Assembly: GCF_008831285.2 (NCBI RefSeq)
Contig: NC_045138.2
Coordinates: 20,183,934-20,247,933 of the forward strand
From: Nymphaea colorata
Lineage: Eukaryota > Streptophyta > Magnoliopsida > Nymphaeales > Nymphaeaceae
DNA length: 64,000 bases
Direction of reading: 5' to 3'
Program-made: the position numbers and the translations under genes
Notes under the pieces: generated by a model
The model's database searches: none
What the model was told of the DNA's origin: nothing
What the model saw: only the letters and a program-made list of their open reading frames with translations
Shown here: positions 1 to 13,722 of the stretch, piece after piece
Numbering within the stretch: position 1 is the first letter of the stretch
Layout of the letters: each line of letters begins with the position of its first letter

Positions 1-29
1 ATGTGCTATTGCCTTGTCTGTTTATCTAG

Positions 30-3000
30 GTTTCAAGGGTGGAACTCTTGGATGAGGTTCAGGTAAAGGCAATCAATTTTGCCAATGGAAAGAACTTGCC
101 AGAGGCCCCCACTTTGATGTTTGAATTTGTAGGCACTGGTGAGTATACTTTAGCTTAATTATTCACGTTTTCAATATATCTTAACCATTTTCGTCATAAA
201 TTTTCACTTTTTTTACATTTATTGATGTCACTTCCAGGTGCCATCTACGTGGTCACCCCACCTTGGCACCATCTAATCCACCTGGGCTCTGTAGGCATAA
301 ATCTAGTCCCCAGGATGGCCAAAGATCTTATACTGACCATTAGGAAGCTTAGATTTTTTCCTCTTTTTTTCTACTTTAATGTTTCAAAAGCTAGGTTAGT
401 GTTCTAATTATATTGGATTTCTTGCAGTTGTTTTAAATTCTTTGGGCTAATTCTACAACTTTCATGCTAATGAATGTTTACACTTAATTTTGGGTGTCAA
501 CTAAGCCAATAGGCCCTGCCTCGGCACTGACTAAGCCTTTTAGGGTGTCTCCTTTCTGACAGTGATTAAAGTTCCTCATTCTAATCCCCGCAGGAAAACA
601 ATAGGAATGCACAAAAACAAGAGGAAGGCACAAAAATTGAAGGGAAACTCAATAACAGTAATGAATTAAGGTTTCTTGCTCAACAATTAGTCCAAAAACA
701 AAAGAAAATATGCTTAAACCCTAGATTCGAATTGGATTTCAGACCCACTAAACAAAATGGTCAAAATCCTAAAGAATATCAATACCAAATCCAAAGCCTA
801 AATGGATCCGAATAAGGGGCCCAGCCCAGTAATTCTACACACAGGCCCACTAATGCTACACTGCGTCAATCTCCACAGGTTGAAACATTCGGCTCCTGAC
901 AAATGAGGTAATGCTGCTGTGATGTAGATGAGGCACAATAGAATGACGGTCCTTTGGACTGCCTTGAGTAGGTGCACAGATGTCACCGACTCACTGAGAT
1001 AGGATTGAAGCCGAACCCATTGCTAGGGATGTTTTCCATACTTAATCTTAAAAATTTATCCAAGCAAAATGTTTTCCAAAATGTTATGATCAACTACAAA
1101 TAAAGTAAAAATTTTTATCACCAAATTATTTTCCATCATAAATTTTCATGCTCCCCACCTTCACTTCAGAAGTATGTTGGAACTCCTATTTCTCAGTTTG
1201 CTTCTATCCAGAAGGACTTCTGCTTATATTTCTTTGGGCAGCAATGTTCTAAGCTCATTTCATTTTCCTTCTCTCTTGCCATGTTTTTTCCCCCATCCAA
1301 ATCTTTCATTTGACTGGTATTCTAAGATCTCCTTGTGCTAATATTCTTTCAGATCTTAATGTATTTATGAACTATCCTAATGTATGAATATCACTCACTC
1401 AGAAATACTGTTCTCGAGTTTTTGTCATGAGGTTTCCTCTGGTATCTTTGGGTGAAGGTAGATTTGGGGGGAATCTCAAGAAAATCTAAGGAAATCACAA
1501 AAAGTGGATAAAAAAAGGAAGTGAAAAATTCAAGAGAAGACATAAAAGAAAACAAGAACAATGTCCAAATGACTGATAGATTTACAAGCACCATCTAGCA
1601 AAATAACAACTAGCAAGCCGCATGAGAAGTTTAAGTTTCAACTGCAAAAGTTTCAAGCCTTCGAGACTTCAACGATATAGTTGTAAAAATGAATCTCTTA
1701 TAAGTCATCATTCCTGCTCCCAACTCTGAGAAAAAGAAAAAAGATCAATATTCTACTAAACACATATTGGATCTGGAATTAGTCATGATTTAGATGTGCA
1801 CGTGGTGTACATAGGATTCCTGTGTGAATGTGATTGCAATACTGCTCTCACAATTAGGGGCATTATCTAAGTGGCCTGGATATGGCAAAATGGCCATCCA
1901 TGTTAGCACGCTGATGCATGGATGCTGATACTGAGACCCACTTGGAAATATTTTTAAAAAAATGCATACTAGTTTTTGCATTTTTCATATTAATTTTAAA
2001 GTTTTGAATATTATTTTTGCATATTAATTCTCCAAAACGTATTTTTTTTATTATGTGTTAATTTTGCATATTTTTTGTAGAATTTTGCACATACACATGC
2101 ACACATATATATTTGTATCATAGTCACAAATAACATTTCAAAGTTTTAAACGGCGAGGTTTTTCTCGGGTATAATATTGCGAGCTTCAAAAAAACGGGAA
2201 AAAATTGGAAAAAATATGGTAATTTTTTTTTTAAAATAACAATGGGAGAAAAATAAAATAAGTTTGAAACTAATAACACAATCATCAAAAGATAAGTAGA
2301 TTTCCAACAAATAAAAAATCCAAAATGAAAAAAAAAACTGTTTGGCTTTAAAAAAATGAAAAAACGCGAAAAAATGTGTTTTTTTCGTTTTTTAATGTTT
2401 AAAAAAATGCATTTTTTAAAAAGTTTTAAACGCAATTTAATTTATCACATTTTTTAAAAAAGAAAATGCATTTTTTGTGTTCTTGATTTGTATATATACA
2501 TTGCCATATCCCCATATCCATACACGCCCCCCATACCGGTACATGTACCATATCAGTATCCATGTGACTTAGGGCATTATTGTCTCATAGTTTGTTTCAT
2601 AACAAATATATACTTAAACAAAATTAGTTTTACATCTTCGAAATTGGAGTCATGACTCTTGTGCACACCTTTGACTTCTTTCTCCTTACTTTTCTGCAAA
2701 CATAAATTGTGTTAGCCGTTCTTCCCAAATCTAACATGGTGTCAGTGCCAAGTTACATTTTTAAGGTTGTGATTTTATCCATATGGTATATATACATATA
2801 TTTGTGTGTGTGTAATTTATTGGCTAAAGTTGCCACCAGCTGTTACAGACAAATGGTGCTCAAATTAACAGATTTGATAATGAACAATGATTAATATCTT
2901 GGTCAAACAATCCAAGAAATACTACAAGATGGTTTTATTGTTTCATTTATTTTGGGCAGTGACATGTTCTTTTTGTCATTGGGTTCAAACCATGTGAAGT

Positions 3001-6000
3001 GACCACCATTCTTGAAGCCATCACCTCCAAATTGTATGCCATCTATTTGTTGGTGCTAATATGGAAAAGTCAAGCTATCGTACAGTACTAAAGAAAACAC
3101 ATGAACATGGCACATCACTTTTTCCTAGGAACCAAGTGCGAGCATGTTAAGCAACATCTGTATGAAATTGGGTGAAAAGATTTGTTTCCTTGGTTGTTGA
3201 TGCGTTTTCTTTATTTGCAAGAATTATTTTTAGCTTATTCAAGAAACTGTTTTGGGTATCATTGTCAGCTAAGCATTGCTTATTCTCATTGATATACTTG
3301 TCTTGTCTAAATATTTTCAGAAGCATATTCACGTGAACAGACACTGTTAGTCCAGAAGGTCGTTGCAAAGCACAACGGCTCTAATTTTGTTTATGTGGAA
3401 GATCCAGAGGCTAAAAAAGAACTGTGGCGGGTGAGTTTGTTACTTAAGTACTTTAACTCTTGGAACATAATCACATTCAGAAGAGAAATGTTTTATCAAT
3501 GCTGACCTCATTTTATAATTATATTGTCTGTTTTGAATGCCAAACATCTACTGCCCTCCCTTGAGACATAAAGATGCCTCAGGAGATGGCACTGATAATT
3601 TATAGGGGTCATTTTTGGTTTTATAATGACTAAGGAGCTAGCAAAATGTGCTTTGAAAGAGGAGGGAAAATTAATTCTCTTTGTGGTGAATACCATAGTA
3701 AGAAGCAACATGATTAGAATCAACACAGGTACAAAAAGTGTACAACTATAAATAGTAAGCTGGCAATTAAAGAGGACGTGGATAATAATATAAAGGGAAA
3801 TATCCTAAGTGCACATGCATACAGAGGCTTGTAGTATGAAGATCTGTTCAGAACTGTGTCACATGGATGCTGCTGCAGATATGGGATATACGATTTTTAT
3901 GAAACATTACAATGTGACTTCTATATAAAGAGGTAGAATGCAGGAGTCAAAGTGGAGAGTCGATGTGATAAAGGTGTAGAACTTAAGATTGCTATGGAGT
4001 TCTGTTGTTGTGTCCAATTTCATGCAATAAATGTTGATTTTTTCCACCAATGGAAAGTGGCACCAGGATCTCATACATAGTAGACATTTTTGAGTCTAAA
4101 ATATTTTGATAAGCACCGCACCACCATGGAAATGGTATTTAGGAAAATGAAAGGGGCATTCCACCAGTCGCTCAACTGATAATACTTAATTTCAGGTTTG
4201 TCTGCATGAAGTTTCCTTTCTCTCTCATCTCATTAATGGGTTTTCCATTGTTATTGTCAATGTTCCTTATGAAATTGCACTGATCGTTTTCACTTAGCTG
4301 CGTTTGATTGCCCTGGCTCTTAGATTTGAGGTGATTTGAGATCCTTGGTTCTAAGATTCTAGGATTTCAGTTCAAGGGTAGATTTGAAATTCCTAGTTTG
4401 AAAGCAACAATCAACTCCAACCCCCTCAATATTGCTGAGCCCCAAAATTGGTGGGAAGTATCTCAGGTGGCATGGCTATATCAACCTCCTTTCAGCCAAT
4501 ACTTCCCATGCACGAAGTCCGAAAACTGCACCCCCTTCCCCATAGATTTTACATGATTCTTGGATTGCAAAACCATGAATCTTACATCCATGGTTTGTTA
4601 AAACTTTGGATTTCACATCAGATCTATTCCTCCAATCTTAAATCCAATGCTAACAAACCCTTAGACAGTCATGCATATACGTTACTTAAGATTCTGAAAA
4701 GGAATTGAGAACCATTTTATTGGGTAACTGAAGTTAAATCGTTTTGTAATGGCACATATGCTTCTGGTAAGGTCAATTAAGTTACCAGTATCAATATGGC
4801 AGATCTATCTTTTCATCCCTAATCTGTGCTTCATATGAATCATTTCACTAATACGTTATTTATCATGATTACATTATTAGACTTACATCCTTTAAGTTCT
4901 AGTCTGTGACATCTATCTGGAGCAATCCTTTTCAAAATATTTGAAAAAAAATCAATTTGTTACGGAAATGTAGCATCATGTGCATTTTTGCGTGTATGTT
5001 TTATGTTATATGCCTACATGTTAATGGTGGTATCTCTATGTTGAAAGCAAAAAGAGACTCAAGCCTTGGCATCTAACAGTCTATGATGAGAGTTGGCACT
5101 ATCTAGTTCACTAGGACATATGAAAATCCTTATTAAGGCTGTAAAAAAGAGTTAATCGAGCAAGGAGTTGCATCACATAAGTTAATAATTTTATTTCCTC
5201 AGTCGTTGACTATATATAAGAATCCTGTTATGTACTCTTCCTTCTAAAACCCCAATGTCAAATAATTAAATTTGTGAACCATCTTGATTCTTGTTTATGG
5301 AACTTGTAACTACCTAAAGTAATGACTAATGAGTTATCGCGATGTTACACTGTTGGATGTAGATTGAGACTTTATGTGAAAACAAGCTATAGTATTAATA
5401 GTAAGATTGACAGAAATGAGCTCTGCTTGAGAACTTAAATTCTTAATGTGTAAAAGTCATCATTGTTATAAATGTGAATAATAAAATAATTATCAGCACA
5501 TTCAGTAGCCTGCAACATGTTGGTCATATGCTGAGTCAGGTTATGTCACTTAAATACTAGATCTAGAAGACTAGTATGGCGTCTCCATGTAATGGCTAAC
5601 CAAATATAGTTTCTACTTTCTATGTCATTATGAAGCTGTGTTTGCCTCTTGGTGGTACATGCATATGATTGTTGGACTATCTTCCCTTTACCAGTTTATC
5701 TATTACTAATTTGATGAATGCTTCTATTTTTTAGTTATTCTCCAGAGATAATTTGTGAGCGGAATTTCTGTTCATCCTTGCTTTGAGTTTGAATGTATTT
5801 GTGCTTTGGCTAACTCTTTCTTGCTTGTAGATAAGAAAAGAGGCACTCTGGGCATGCTTGGCAATGCGACCTGATTATGAGGCAATGACCACTGTGAGTT
5901 TAAATTCTGAACTTTGTAATAATTAAAATAAAGGTCACTCATGTTACTGTGATCAATTTGACTTTATTAGCCATGCTTTTGTATGAGTATTTTGAAAAAG

Positions 6001-9000
6001 GTAAAAAATGGTAGGGTTGACAAGCACTCTCAAGAATGCTTCCGTAGTTCAACATTCATGCAGATGCCATTTGTCATGATACAAATTTAGGCTAAAAGGT
6101 CCAATGAACATATAACTTGTCTTGTTGAAGAGGCAATACTGAAGAAGATTGATGCCTTTCATCCACATTTTCATGTTATCTGAATGCATTAGATACCACT
6201 TGGCTAATTATCTATGAAATTATCAGTATGTGGTTCTAATGGCATGTTTTACAGTTTTATCAGTTTCTTCTAGTATTGTAATTCCACATTGACTGAAAGG
6301 GAGCTTCATGTAGTCCTTTCACTTGTAGCATAACTTTATATATTCAAATTTATCATCCATAAAATTTGCAGCTACCACCTCATTTTCTCCTTTCACTTTG
6401 AAACACATGTATGGTACATTTTTGTAGATTGTCTGATAGATTAAAATAAATGATGTTTTTTTTTTTTTTGCAGGATGTTTGTGTTCCTTTGTCACGTCTT
6501 GCTGAATGCATTTCGAGATCAAAAGTTGAACTTGATGCCTCTCCACTGCTCTGGTATGTGCTGCTACTCAGGGATGAGGATCTCATGCAAGTTCAGTAAA
6601 GTGAATCCATTCACATCTGCATGTTAACACCTGCATCTTCTGCTTCCATCAGCATGGTAATTGCTCATGCGGGTGATGGAAACTTCCATACAGTGATCTT
6701 GTTTGATCCGAAGAATGAAGAGCACCGTCAGGAAGCAGAAAGGCTGAGCCACTTTATGGTTCACACCGCATTATCCATGGAAGGTATTGAATTAAAAAAT
6801 ATAAAATAATGAGTGAGCAAAGTTTTTAGGTTTGCCTATCAAAATACAATTGAATAAAGAATTAGATGGTGCTCTTTGATTGATTACTGTTTAGTGTTAC
6901 TGGTGCTTTCCAGTAAAGGAATCAGACATATAGTTTGTTATGTTCAGTTCTAATTTGTTCTGCTGCATAAGGATTGCCTCCTCTAATTTTGGCAGAGTGA
7001 TTCTGTGAAAATTACTCCTTTGGATATGTTTGGTACCTAAAATAATTATCCATGAAGGATCTGTTTTTCTTTCTTGAGAAAATTTGACTCCTTTAACAAT
7101 CGAAATTGCTCAAGCTCATTCTGGATACTTTCAGTACCTAAATTTTTTTTTCCATGAAGGGTCTGTTTTTCTTTCTTGCTGAAGTTTGTCTCCATCAATT
7201 TTATAGTCTAAGTTCTTCAAGGTCATTATGTCTGTACAAATTTTGCAAGTAATTATTGTCATATATGCTGAAGTTGCTTTTGTGGAAATTGCAACATTGA
7301 TCTTGCTTTGTCGGACAGTCTTTTCAAAATCAAAACTAGAGTATGTATTTCTTCTATATGATAAAACTGGTATGATTTATCTTGACTATTCATGTCACTG
7401 TCTTAAGCATGAATGATACAGAACAATCTACAAATTCATCCTGATTGAATACAGTGAGGTAAAGCATTTTTCAATTAGATCAGTCAATAAAAAGCAGAAA
7501 CTGAAAGGAGATGCATAAGAACTTTAAGATATTCTGGTTAACTGCACCACATACAGAAGGATACACTTAAATGTATGTGAACATTGCATTTTAAATAGGA
7601 GTATTTGGGTAAGCTTCTGGAGCATAGGTTTCCCAGAGTTCTTTCTCAACTACAGTATTCTGTAATATCTTGGGACTCTTCATTGCTAAAAAGATGCAGC
7701 TTTAACAGTTTAACCTCCAACCTGAGTTTCTATTTTGACTTGAAGAATCTTTTGCTTGCAACATGCCTTCCTACCGAAACAAAACACTCCCATAAGTTGA
7801 CATTTATTGCATGAGACATGGAAAATATCTATGCAGTAGGAAGCATATGTTGTCAGTTATTTGACTTTTCATTAGTTTAACCTAAACATTAGAGTATGCA
7901 TTGTCACATATTTCATGTTTTTTTGGAAAAACGATACTAACGTTAAAAAAAGCAAAAAAGAAAAAGGTGGGTTGTGAAAAAAGGTAAAAATTAATTAATG
8001 GACTTTTATAGTGTCTTTTCCAACCTTTTCCCAAATTTTTCAAATTTTTCTTTTTTTTTGACATTAATATCATTGCTGATTAAATTTTAAACTTAAACTA
8101 AATTCTTTATCATCATTAAACATTATTTTTATCATCTTATCTAGTTATATTTTTGTGCCTTTTTATTAGTTTCTCTTTTTTTTTACTTTTACCTATTTTT
8201 ATTATCTTTTTATTTAAAAAAAATGCTGAGATTTTCCTAGAAAAACAACTTTTCCAGAAGATGTCCCAAAAAAAAAAACAATCACCTTTAAAGATCTAAG
8301 AATGATATTTGTGGCAATGGAATATATTACTTGTTCCAACCTTTTGTTTGCATTTTTTTTATCTATATATCTATTGAACACGTCTGTGACATGCATTTCT
8401 TTTTCTTCCCTTTCGTCATCTATTGGAAGATTATTCTTTTCTTATTAGACTGAAGCTGAAGTAATAATAAGGGACTATTTATTTGTTATGAATTCTAATC
8501 TCTTTTTTTTCATGCCTTATTTCAAGAAAGGACTATTTCCCTTACTTTTGTATTTTGTTCTTATTTGTAGCCCTATCATTTTCACGCTGCCTGCCTGTTT
8601 GTCATGCACTCTAAGTTTTAGTTTTTTTTTCATGCGTTATTTTAAGCAGGGACCTGTACAGGAGAACATGGCGTTGGTACTGGGAAAATGAAGGTACCTC
8701 CTGCAGCTTTACTGTGAAATATGAAATATTTTTCATTGCAATATGTGCTTATTCACGTCACCCTTTTTCATTATATTATTTGCTTACTTGATGCTTGGAC
8801 ATGTTTGGTAAAGATGCCTGCTTCTTCTGAGAGCTGCTTTTCTGGCACTGATTAGCTTATGTAGCTTTATTATTGTTGGACTCCCAGTATATCTGAAGTT
8901 CTGAATATTGGTCCCTCTTTTAAAAGAGTATCGTAATGATAAATTTACATCTGCAAAACCTGATGCAGCTAATTATCTGCACAACTTTAAAACATACATG

Positions 9001-10614
9001 AGAGGAAATAATGGCTGATATGCTCTTGGTAATATGACTAGCACTGTGCAGGCAGTGCAAGAAAGGTCCGTTGCATGCTTTTATGCTCTTTCAAATTCAA
9101 ATTTCTGTGTTTGAGAAATATTCTACGAAGGGATATTGGTGACAGGTCATCATGGAGTGTATGCTGGAAATCTTTGGGCATTTGAAGCATAGGAATGATG
9201 CTGCCAAGGAGTGTTTTCTAAGGGCATGAAGCCCCAGCTACACAAACAAAAACGTGGATCATTGGTTTCCAAATAAAGTTGCAAACTATTCTGCAAGTGA
9301 TGAATGGGTTTCAAATAAAGTTAAAGATATCATCTTCAGAAGTAATTAATTGGTTTTCGTAGAGTAACATATCGGAGCATTTGGATCTGCAATAGAGATG
9401 ACATGTTTCATGTAGGCTTGATACATATGTAGAAATGCCTTTTTGTTTTTATGCAAGGAAACCACATTCAGATAGTGAGGCTTAGTTGCATTTCCGGCAT
9501 GGCTAATGCTCTTTCTCCGAGGGATTATACATTCTTTGGCTTGTGCAGACTCATAGAAAGTGGCTCCTGTGGGTTTTGAATTCTTAACTGTTTTCTTCAC
9601 AGTCAAATCCCGACCCGCTACAACTCCCTGGAGGAGTAACTACGTACTACTTAGATACAGAGTATGACACTGTAGTTTGTACAGCTGTCTAACTGATAAT
9701 GGAATAAGAACCCCATGCTATCCCTGGCGTAATTGTGAGAGCTGATAATGATATTTTCACTGCTGCAGATTCTGTTTGAAGTTGATGGCTCCAACCTTCA
9801 TGGGTCATCTATTGTAAGTTATGCATGTAGAAGTATTGTAAACGGCGGTGTGTATCAGGCCTTATTGGCCAGTACGTATCATTTTGCCCGTGGGTCGCAA
9901 TGTGATGAGGCCTGATATGGTCCTATCATTTATCGGCCGATACAAACCCAATAAGTGCTTTATCAGCCCATATCTGAAATCTGGCAGTGTTTTTTATTGT
10001 TAGTTTTTATGATTTTTTTTGGAAAATACATTTAAAAAAATAAGAAAAAGTATTATGTTAATGATGGCCAATACAATCGGATATGCCATACCATTCAGTC
10101 TCCCGATACAATTTTACGACATTAGTTTTTAGCATTCATAGTTTTCTACATCTGGTTCTGCATTGCTTAGAGATGCAAAGTTTGATTAATACGTAATACA
10201 ATTAATCTTGGGTTCATGCTCTTCATTCATATCCAAATAAAAACGTGGTCTCCATCTGTTGTGCATCTAATTTCATGTTCATGCTTTTCATGGAACTAAT
10301 TTCGTGTTCAATGTTCATGCTTTTCATGCAAATTTAAGTAACTCACAGGTAGGCTTGTGACTTCGCAAGATAATTTGCTGCCTTGAAACTTGAAACTTGC
10401 TTGTTTCTTCGATCTTTTTTTTTTTGCAAAAGTGCAAAACTCTTCTTCTATGTTTTATCCGGTCTAGTAAATCTGGTGCAACTTTTTATTTCAGTATCTT
10501 GAGGAAGAACTGGGCGTAGAGGCACTGAGGACCATGAAAAAGATAAAGGCTGCTTTGGACCCCAACGACATCATGAACCCTGGAAAGGTCATCCCTCCTC
10601 ACGTTTGTTTTTAG
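30..10614 (+). CDS. DLD: D-lactate dehydrogenase (cytochrome), mitochondrial, copy 1; 3' part of the gene
   Basis: FAD-linked oxidase that turns D-lactate into pyruvate and passes electrons to cytochrome c, the last step of the methylglyoxal/glyoxalase route in mitochondria. Seven coding exons are visible: 30-138, 3321-3430, 5831-5893, 6474-6553, 6653-6783, 8650-8693 and 10495-10614 (stop TAG). They equal exons 12-18 of the complete copy at 15.7-31.5 kb, with the same exon lengths (109, 110, 63, 80, 131, 44, 120) and intron phases. The roughly 218 residues belong to the C-terminal FAD-oxidase half; HAGDGNFH and GEHGVGTGK, both conserved in the family, are intact. By hand count about 28 of 218 residues differ from copy 2. 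All frames are open and all introns keep GT-AG, so this looks functional, with exons 1-11 expected before the window. Its introns are far longer than in copy 2 (3.2 kb against 0.24 kb for the first). AATAAA follows the stop at 10654. Confidence 0.93.
2140..2480. repeat. AT-rich interspersed repeat in DLD copy 1 intron; inverted relative to 17455-17800
   Basis: A roughly 340-bp AT-rich block with runs of A and T. Its reverse complement aligns by eye with 17455-17800 over most of its length; shared landmarks include GTTTTAAACGG, AAAATAAAATAAGT, CATCAAAAGATAAGTA and CAACAAATAAAAAAT. No coding capacity; the Phe/Lys-rich frame on the minus strand here is a by-product of the composition. Class unknown. 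Confidence 0.7.
2490..2580. repeat. Short repeat with CATACCGGTAC-type motifs
   Basis: Contains stacked CCATATCC, CATACCGGTACATGTACC and CAGTATCCATGTGACTTAGG. A similar vocabulary (ACCGGTACGG, GCACCGGTACTCG, TATGTGACATAGCTTGGG) recurs at about 46160-46480, so this is probably a degraded copy of a dispersed repeat. No ends or target duplications could be fixed. Confidence 0.4.
4300..4660. mobile_element. Possible MITE with short imperfect terminal inverted repeats
   Basis: The block opens GCGTTTGATTGCC and ends with sequence whose reverse complement is GGGTTTGTTAGCA, about 10 of 13 matching. TTAG lies just outside both ends (one side separated by CT), which would suit a PIF/Harbinger-like target duplication. 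The interior is non-coding with several short palindromic words around GATTT and GGATT. It sits in the 2.4-kb intron between the second and third visible exons of DLD copy 1. Family is inference. Confidence 0.4.
9840..10135. repeat. Degenerate TATCGGCCGATAC-type interspersed repeat
   Basis: Lies in the last intron of DLD copy 1. Words such as TATCATTTATCGGCCGATAC, GTATCAGGCC and CCGATACAATTTTACGAC point to a decayed dispersed repeat; a related block lies at 26170-26400 in DLD copy 2 (GATATGTATCACATTAAGTA, CTATCGTATTGGG). No coding region or clear ends. The class is not recognised. Confidence 0.45.
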
Positions 10615-11018
10615 ACAAAATATCTTGTTGTAACTTTTTTTCTTTGAGTATGAAATAAAGAAACTGGGAAACGATTATTTGTTCATGCAAAACTAATCTC
10701 CTTTCGAAAACAAGTTCAGGGGAAAGTATCCCTGTTTCATTCATTTCAGCAATATTCCTTGGTATGGTAGAGTTAAGTCGTCAGGAGTTGCCACAGAAAT
10801 GTAAAAACAGCTCCCAAACTCACAAAATCAAGTTCAGATAATGAACTTGATAAAATGAAAAACTAGAGCAGTTCACTTTAATAAGTGCACTGAGGCTGTT
10901 CCCGTGCGTCTAGAGTCGAAAGACTCAGCCCGTGACAGAGGCACAACTGATAAAAAAAGGACATTGAAGGCCAAGAGGCCTAAAGAGCCAAGTAGGCTGA
11001 AACCCCTCTAGTAGTCTA

Positions 11019-11143
11019 GTATATACAGGTAACCGGTAGCCTGAGCTAGCCATTGGTCCAGTTTGAACGGCTAATAGTATATACAGGTAACCGGTAGCCT
11101 GAGCTAGCCATTGGTCCAGTTTGAACGGCTAATAGTATATACA
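11019..11143. repeat. 58-bp tandem duplication, two identical copies plus a stub
   Basis: A 58-bp unit beginning GTATATACAGGTAACCGGTA is repeated without a mismatch (11019-11076 and 11077-11134) and a third copy starts and stops after GTATATACA. Identity implies a recent duplication. It is non-coding. Confidence 0.95.
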
Positions 11144-12327
11144 TATACATTTAACCTGGCTGTAGTAATCTGAGTTTCTCATTTTGCCATATATGCAAAA
11201 ACAATATATTATATGTATATAATAAATATATACGTGCAAGGTAATATCCATGTATTTATGTGTCTTCTATCCCGTCTTCAAACATGTGGCATAACCATGG
11301 AAAGTTTGTCGATAAGAATGAAATTTTGAAAATGTAAACGTTTTGGTCGGTAAAATGAAACTTAAGTATGATAGGCAAAATCAACATTCTTCTTCAAGGA
11401 TTTTTCTTTACCATATTGACGACGTGTAGCTGGCAATATATATTGCATTCTTACGTCGTCTTTTTAACAAAACGAATCACTGTAATATATATTTCATTCT
11501 TTTCTGTTGTGACGTCGTCATGGCCTTTCCCAGCCCCTGCCTCCGCCGCTGAACGTTCCACCAATCTGGTGAAATATATTGATTGGATCACCTTGTCCTA
11601 TGATGGGTCATCCATTCCAATGCATTCCTACATTCCGGGTGAGCAGGAAAACATTCCGGGTGAGCAGGAAAAGTATTATATCTGACCATTCATATGAGAG
11701 CCGAAGCTCCCATCTAAGGTCTGCTTTGGTGCTTGGGGTGTTGCTTTTGTCGTACTTCAACCTTGTATGTCAACCTTGTATGTCGATAACCTTATTTTAC
11801 AACACAAAGAATTGACACCTTAGGGATTGGTAATGAGAATTGGCCGCCTATTGGCTCCTGTCCCAACTGTTGCACCAACTCCTTGGATCCATTCCAATGC
11901 ATTGGTTCTCAAAGGACAGGTGTATCCTATAAACAAGATATTAAAAAATTGATTGCATCAAATATTGTTTGGCTCATGCTGTAGGAAGGTGTATCTTAAG
12001 CCATCGCATGCATCTAGAAAGACTTAGTGACGTAGGCATAAATTCGTTCCCATGCGGAAGCCAGACTTGGAGTTTATGGAGTTTGAGCACTAAGAAATTG
12101 TCCGGAACATGGATTACGTATGCATCCACAAGTGGGACTTCTTGTATATTGTTTTTCTCATGATGTAGTTGGAACAATGTCCTCTTCATAGGAACTGTTT
12201 TTTTCTCTCTCTCACCTTTTTTTTTAATATAAATCCTCGACTGAATCTTTTTAGAAGTAGTAGTTTAAGTGTGTCAATGGGTCCAATGTGTCTGATCATC
12301 GATCTGAATCTAAAACAACTTATAACC

Positions 12328-12508
12328 AGATATAGATTCTGATTTAGCGAATTTCTCCATCCGGGTTTGGATAGAGAAATCCTCATGCCTCTCATAGTAT
12401 ACCATCCGATACGATACATCAGGAGATATAGATTCCGATTTGGTGGATTTCTCCATCCGGGTTTGGATAGAGAAATCCTCATGCCTCTCATGGTATACCA
12501 TCCGATAC
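12328..12508. repeat. 96-bp-period direct repeat, two copies
   Basis: Two copies of an about 85-bp segment with a 96-bp period (12328-12412, 12424-12508), both carrying TTTCTCCATCCGGGTTTGGA and CTCATGCCTCTCAT; a handful of substitutions separate them. Overlapping frames on the minus strand repeat the same peptide because of this duplication and are not evidence of a gene. Confidence 0.9.
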
Positions 12509-13243
12509 TCGGGTAACCATGATTGGATGGAGTTCAAGATGGCCAGAGGATTTCTGGTATGAAGCTTGGCAAAGGTATTTGAATATGAGATCTGGCAGGG
12601 ATCCAAGAATGATACATATAACCTGATTTCATATGAATATGGGATCTTACGCTACTCAGGTTCGGGGTCTGAATTTGAATCCAATTACATAAAAGCCGAT
12701 TAGGTTTAATGTGCATTGTTACACTATTTGCAACAACAATTAATCATGGTGCCCATGGTTCATATACAATTTAGTATTTGATTTAAACCCGAATTCAAAC
12801 AATTGGATTTGATAAGAAAACATACATCAGTTGGGTATAGATTCAGACCTGTATTAGCCTTTTTCTACTACATTCAGTTGATATTTGGACGCCTATGCAT
12901 ATAAAAATTTGGATCCATACAGTTCCGCAGAAAACTCTTCACGTCCAATTAGTACTCAAATGCAGAACCCAAGTGCATCCAACTTTGACGGCCGGATATT
13001 CAAATCCATTACGTAGAAGAATTTGGATATGGTTTCGTATTCTTTATGTTCGAATTTGAATATGATCCCAAGTCAAATTGGAAAAAATCTTTATAATTAT
13101 GTATGATGCATGCTGACCAGAAAATTCTTATTTTCATATTAATACTTCAGGGTAATTTTTCTCATTACATATTATACATTTTCAAAAATTTAAAATTTTA
13201 TAGTTTGCACTTTTTACCGAAAATTTTCTAGTTCCACCCCAAG

Positions 13244-13510
13244 GAATCGACAAGCAGAAAAGAGAATTGACGGCCAGCATTATAAATGGTGAGATCACGT
13301 TCTCCAATTATCAGCGACAAGTTGACAAGACTTCAAATTGTTATAACAAGTTAGTCAGGCAAAAGAACTGGTTGTGTAAGAATCGACAAGCAGCGAATTC
13401 GTGGCCACCATTATTAATGGTGAGATAATGTTCTCCAACTATTGGCGACAAAATTGCCAGACTTTCAATTGTTAGAACAAGTTAGTGACGAAATTCGCTG
13501 ACTTTTAATT
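13244..13510. repeat. Diverged tandem repeat, period about 136 bp
   Basis: Two copies start at GAATCGACAAGCAG (13244 and 13380). Shared words: AATGGTGAGAT, GTTCTCCAA, GCGACAA, AACAAGTTAGT. They differ by many substitutions and small indels, so the duplication is older than the 58-bp one at 11019. Confidence 0.8.
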
Positions 13511-13722
13511 GTTGCTTAAGAGCGGAGTCAAATTTTTTTTCTAAATTTTGACATGGGCAGAAATATCATTTTTCAAGTAAAATTTTTAACATTACATCTA
13601 AATTAAACAAAATTGAGGTGAGGCTAAGCCCATGCCGGCCTTACCTTGGCTCTGTCTCTAATCACGCCAAAAACATTGCTCCAACAGAAAAAGATTTTCA
13701 TGATCAACTGAGACGTTCCTAT

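Noticed and set aside
2124-2435. 103-codon Phe/Lys-rich minus-strand frame
   Set aside because: It is a translation of the A/T-run repeat at 2140-2480, with no conserved motif.
11368-11685. 105-codon frame with a GH18-chitinase-like phrase (VKYIDWITLSYDG)
   Set aside because: Only about a dozen residues are suggestive; the rest does not fit and the end is a 17-21 bp duplication. Treated as chance.
12186-12606. Overlapping minus-strand frames with a repeated peptide
   Set aside because: The repetition comes from the 96-bp-period DNA duplication seen in two frames; no domain and no promoter.
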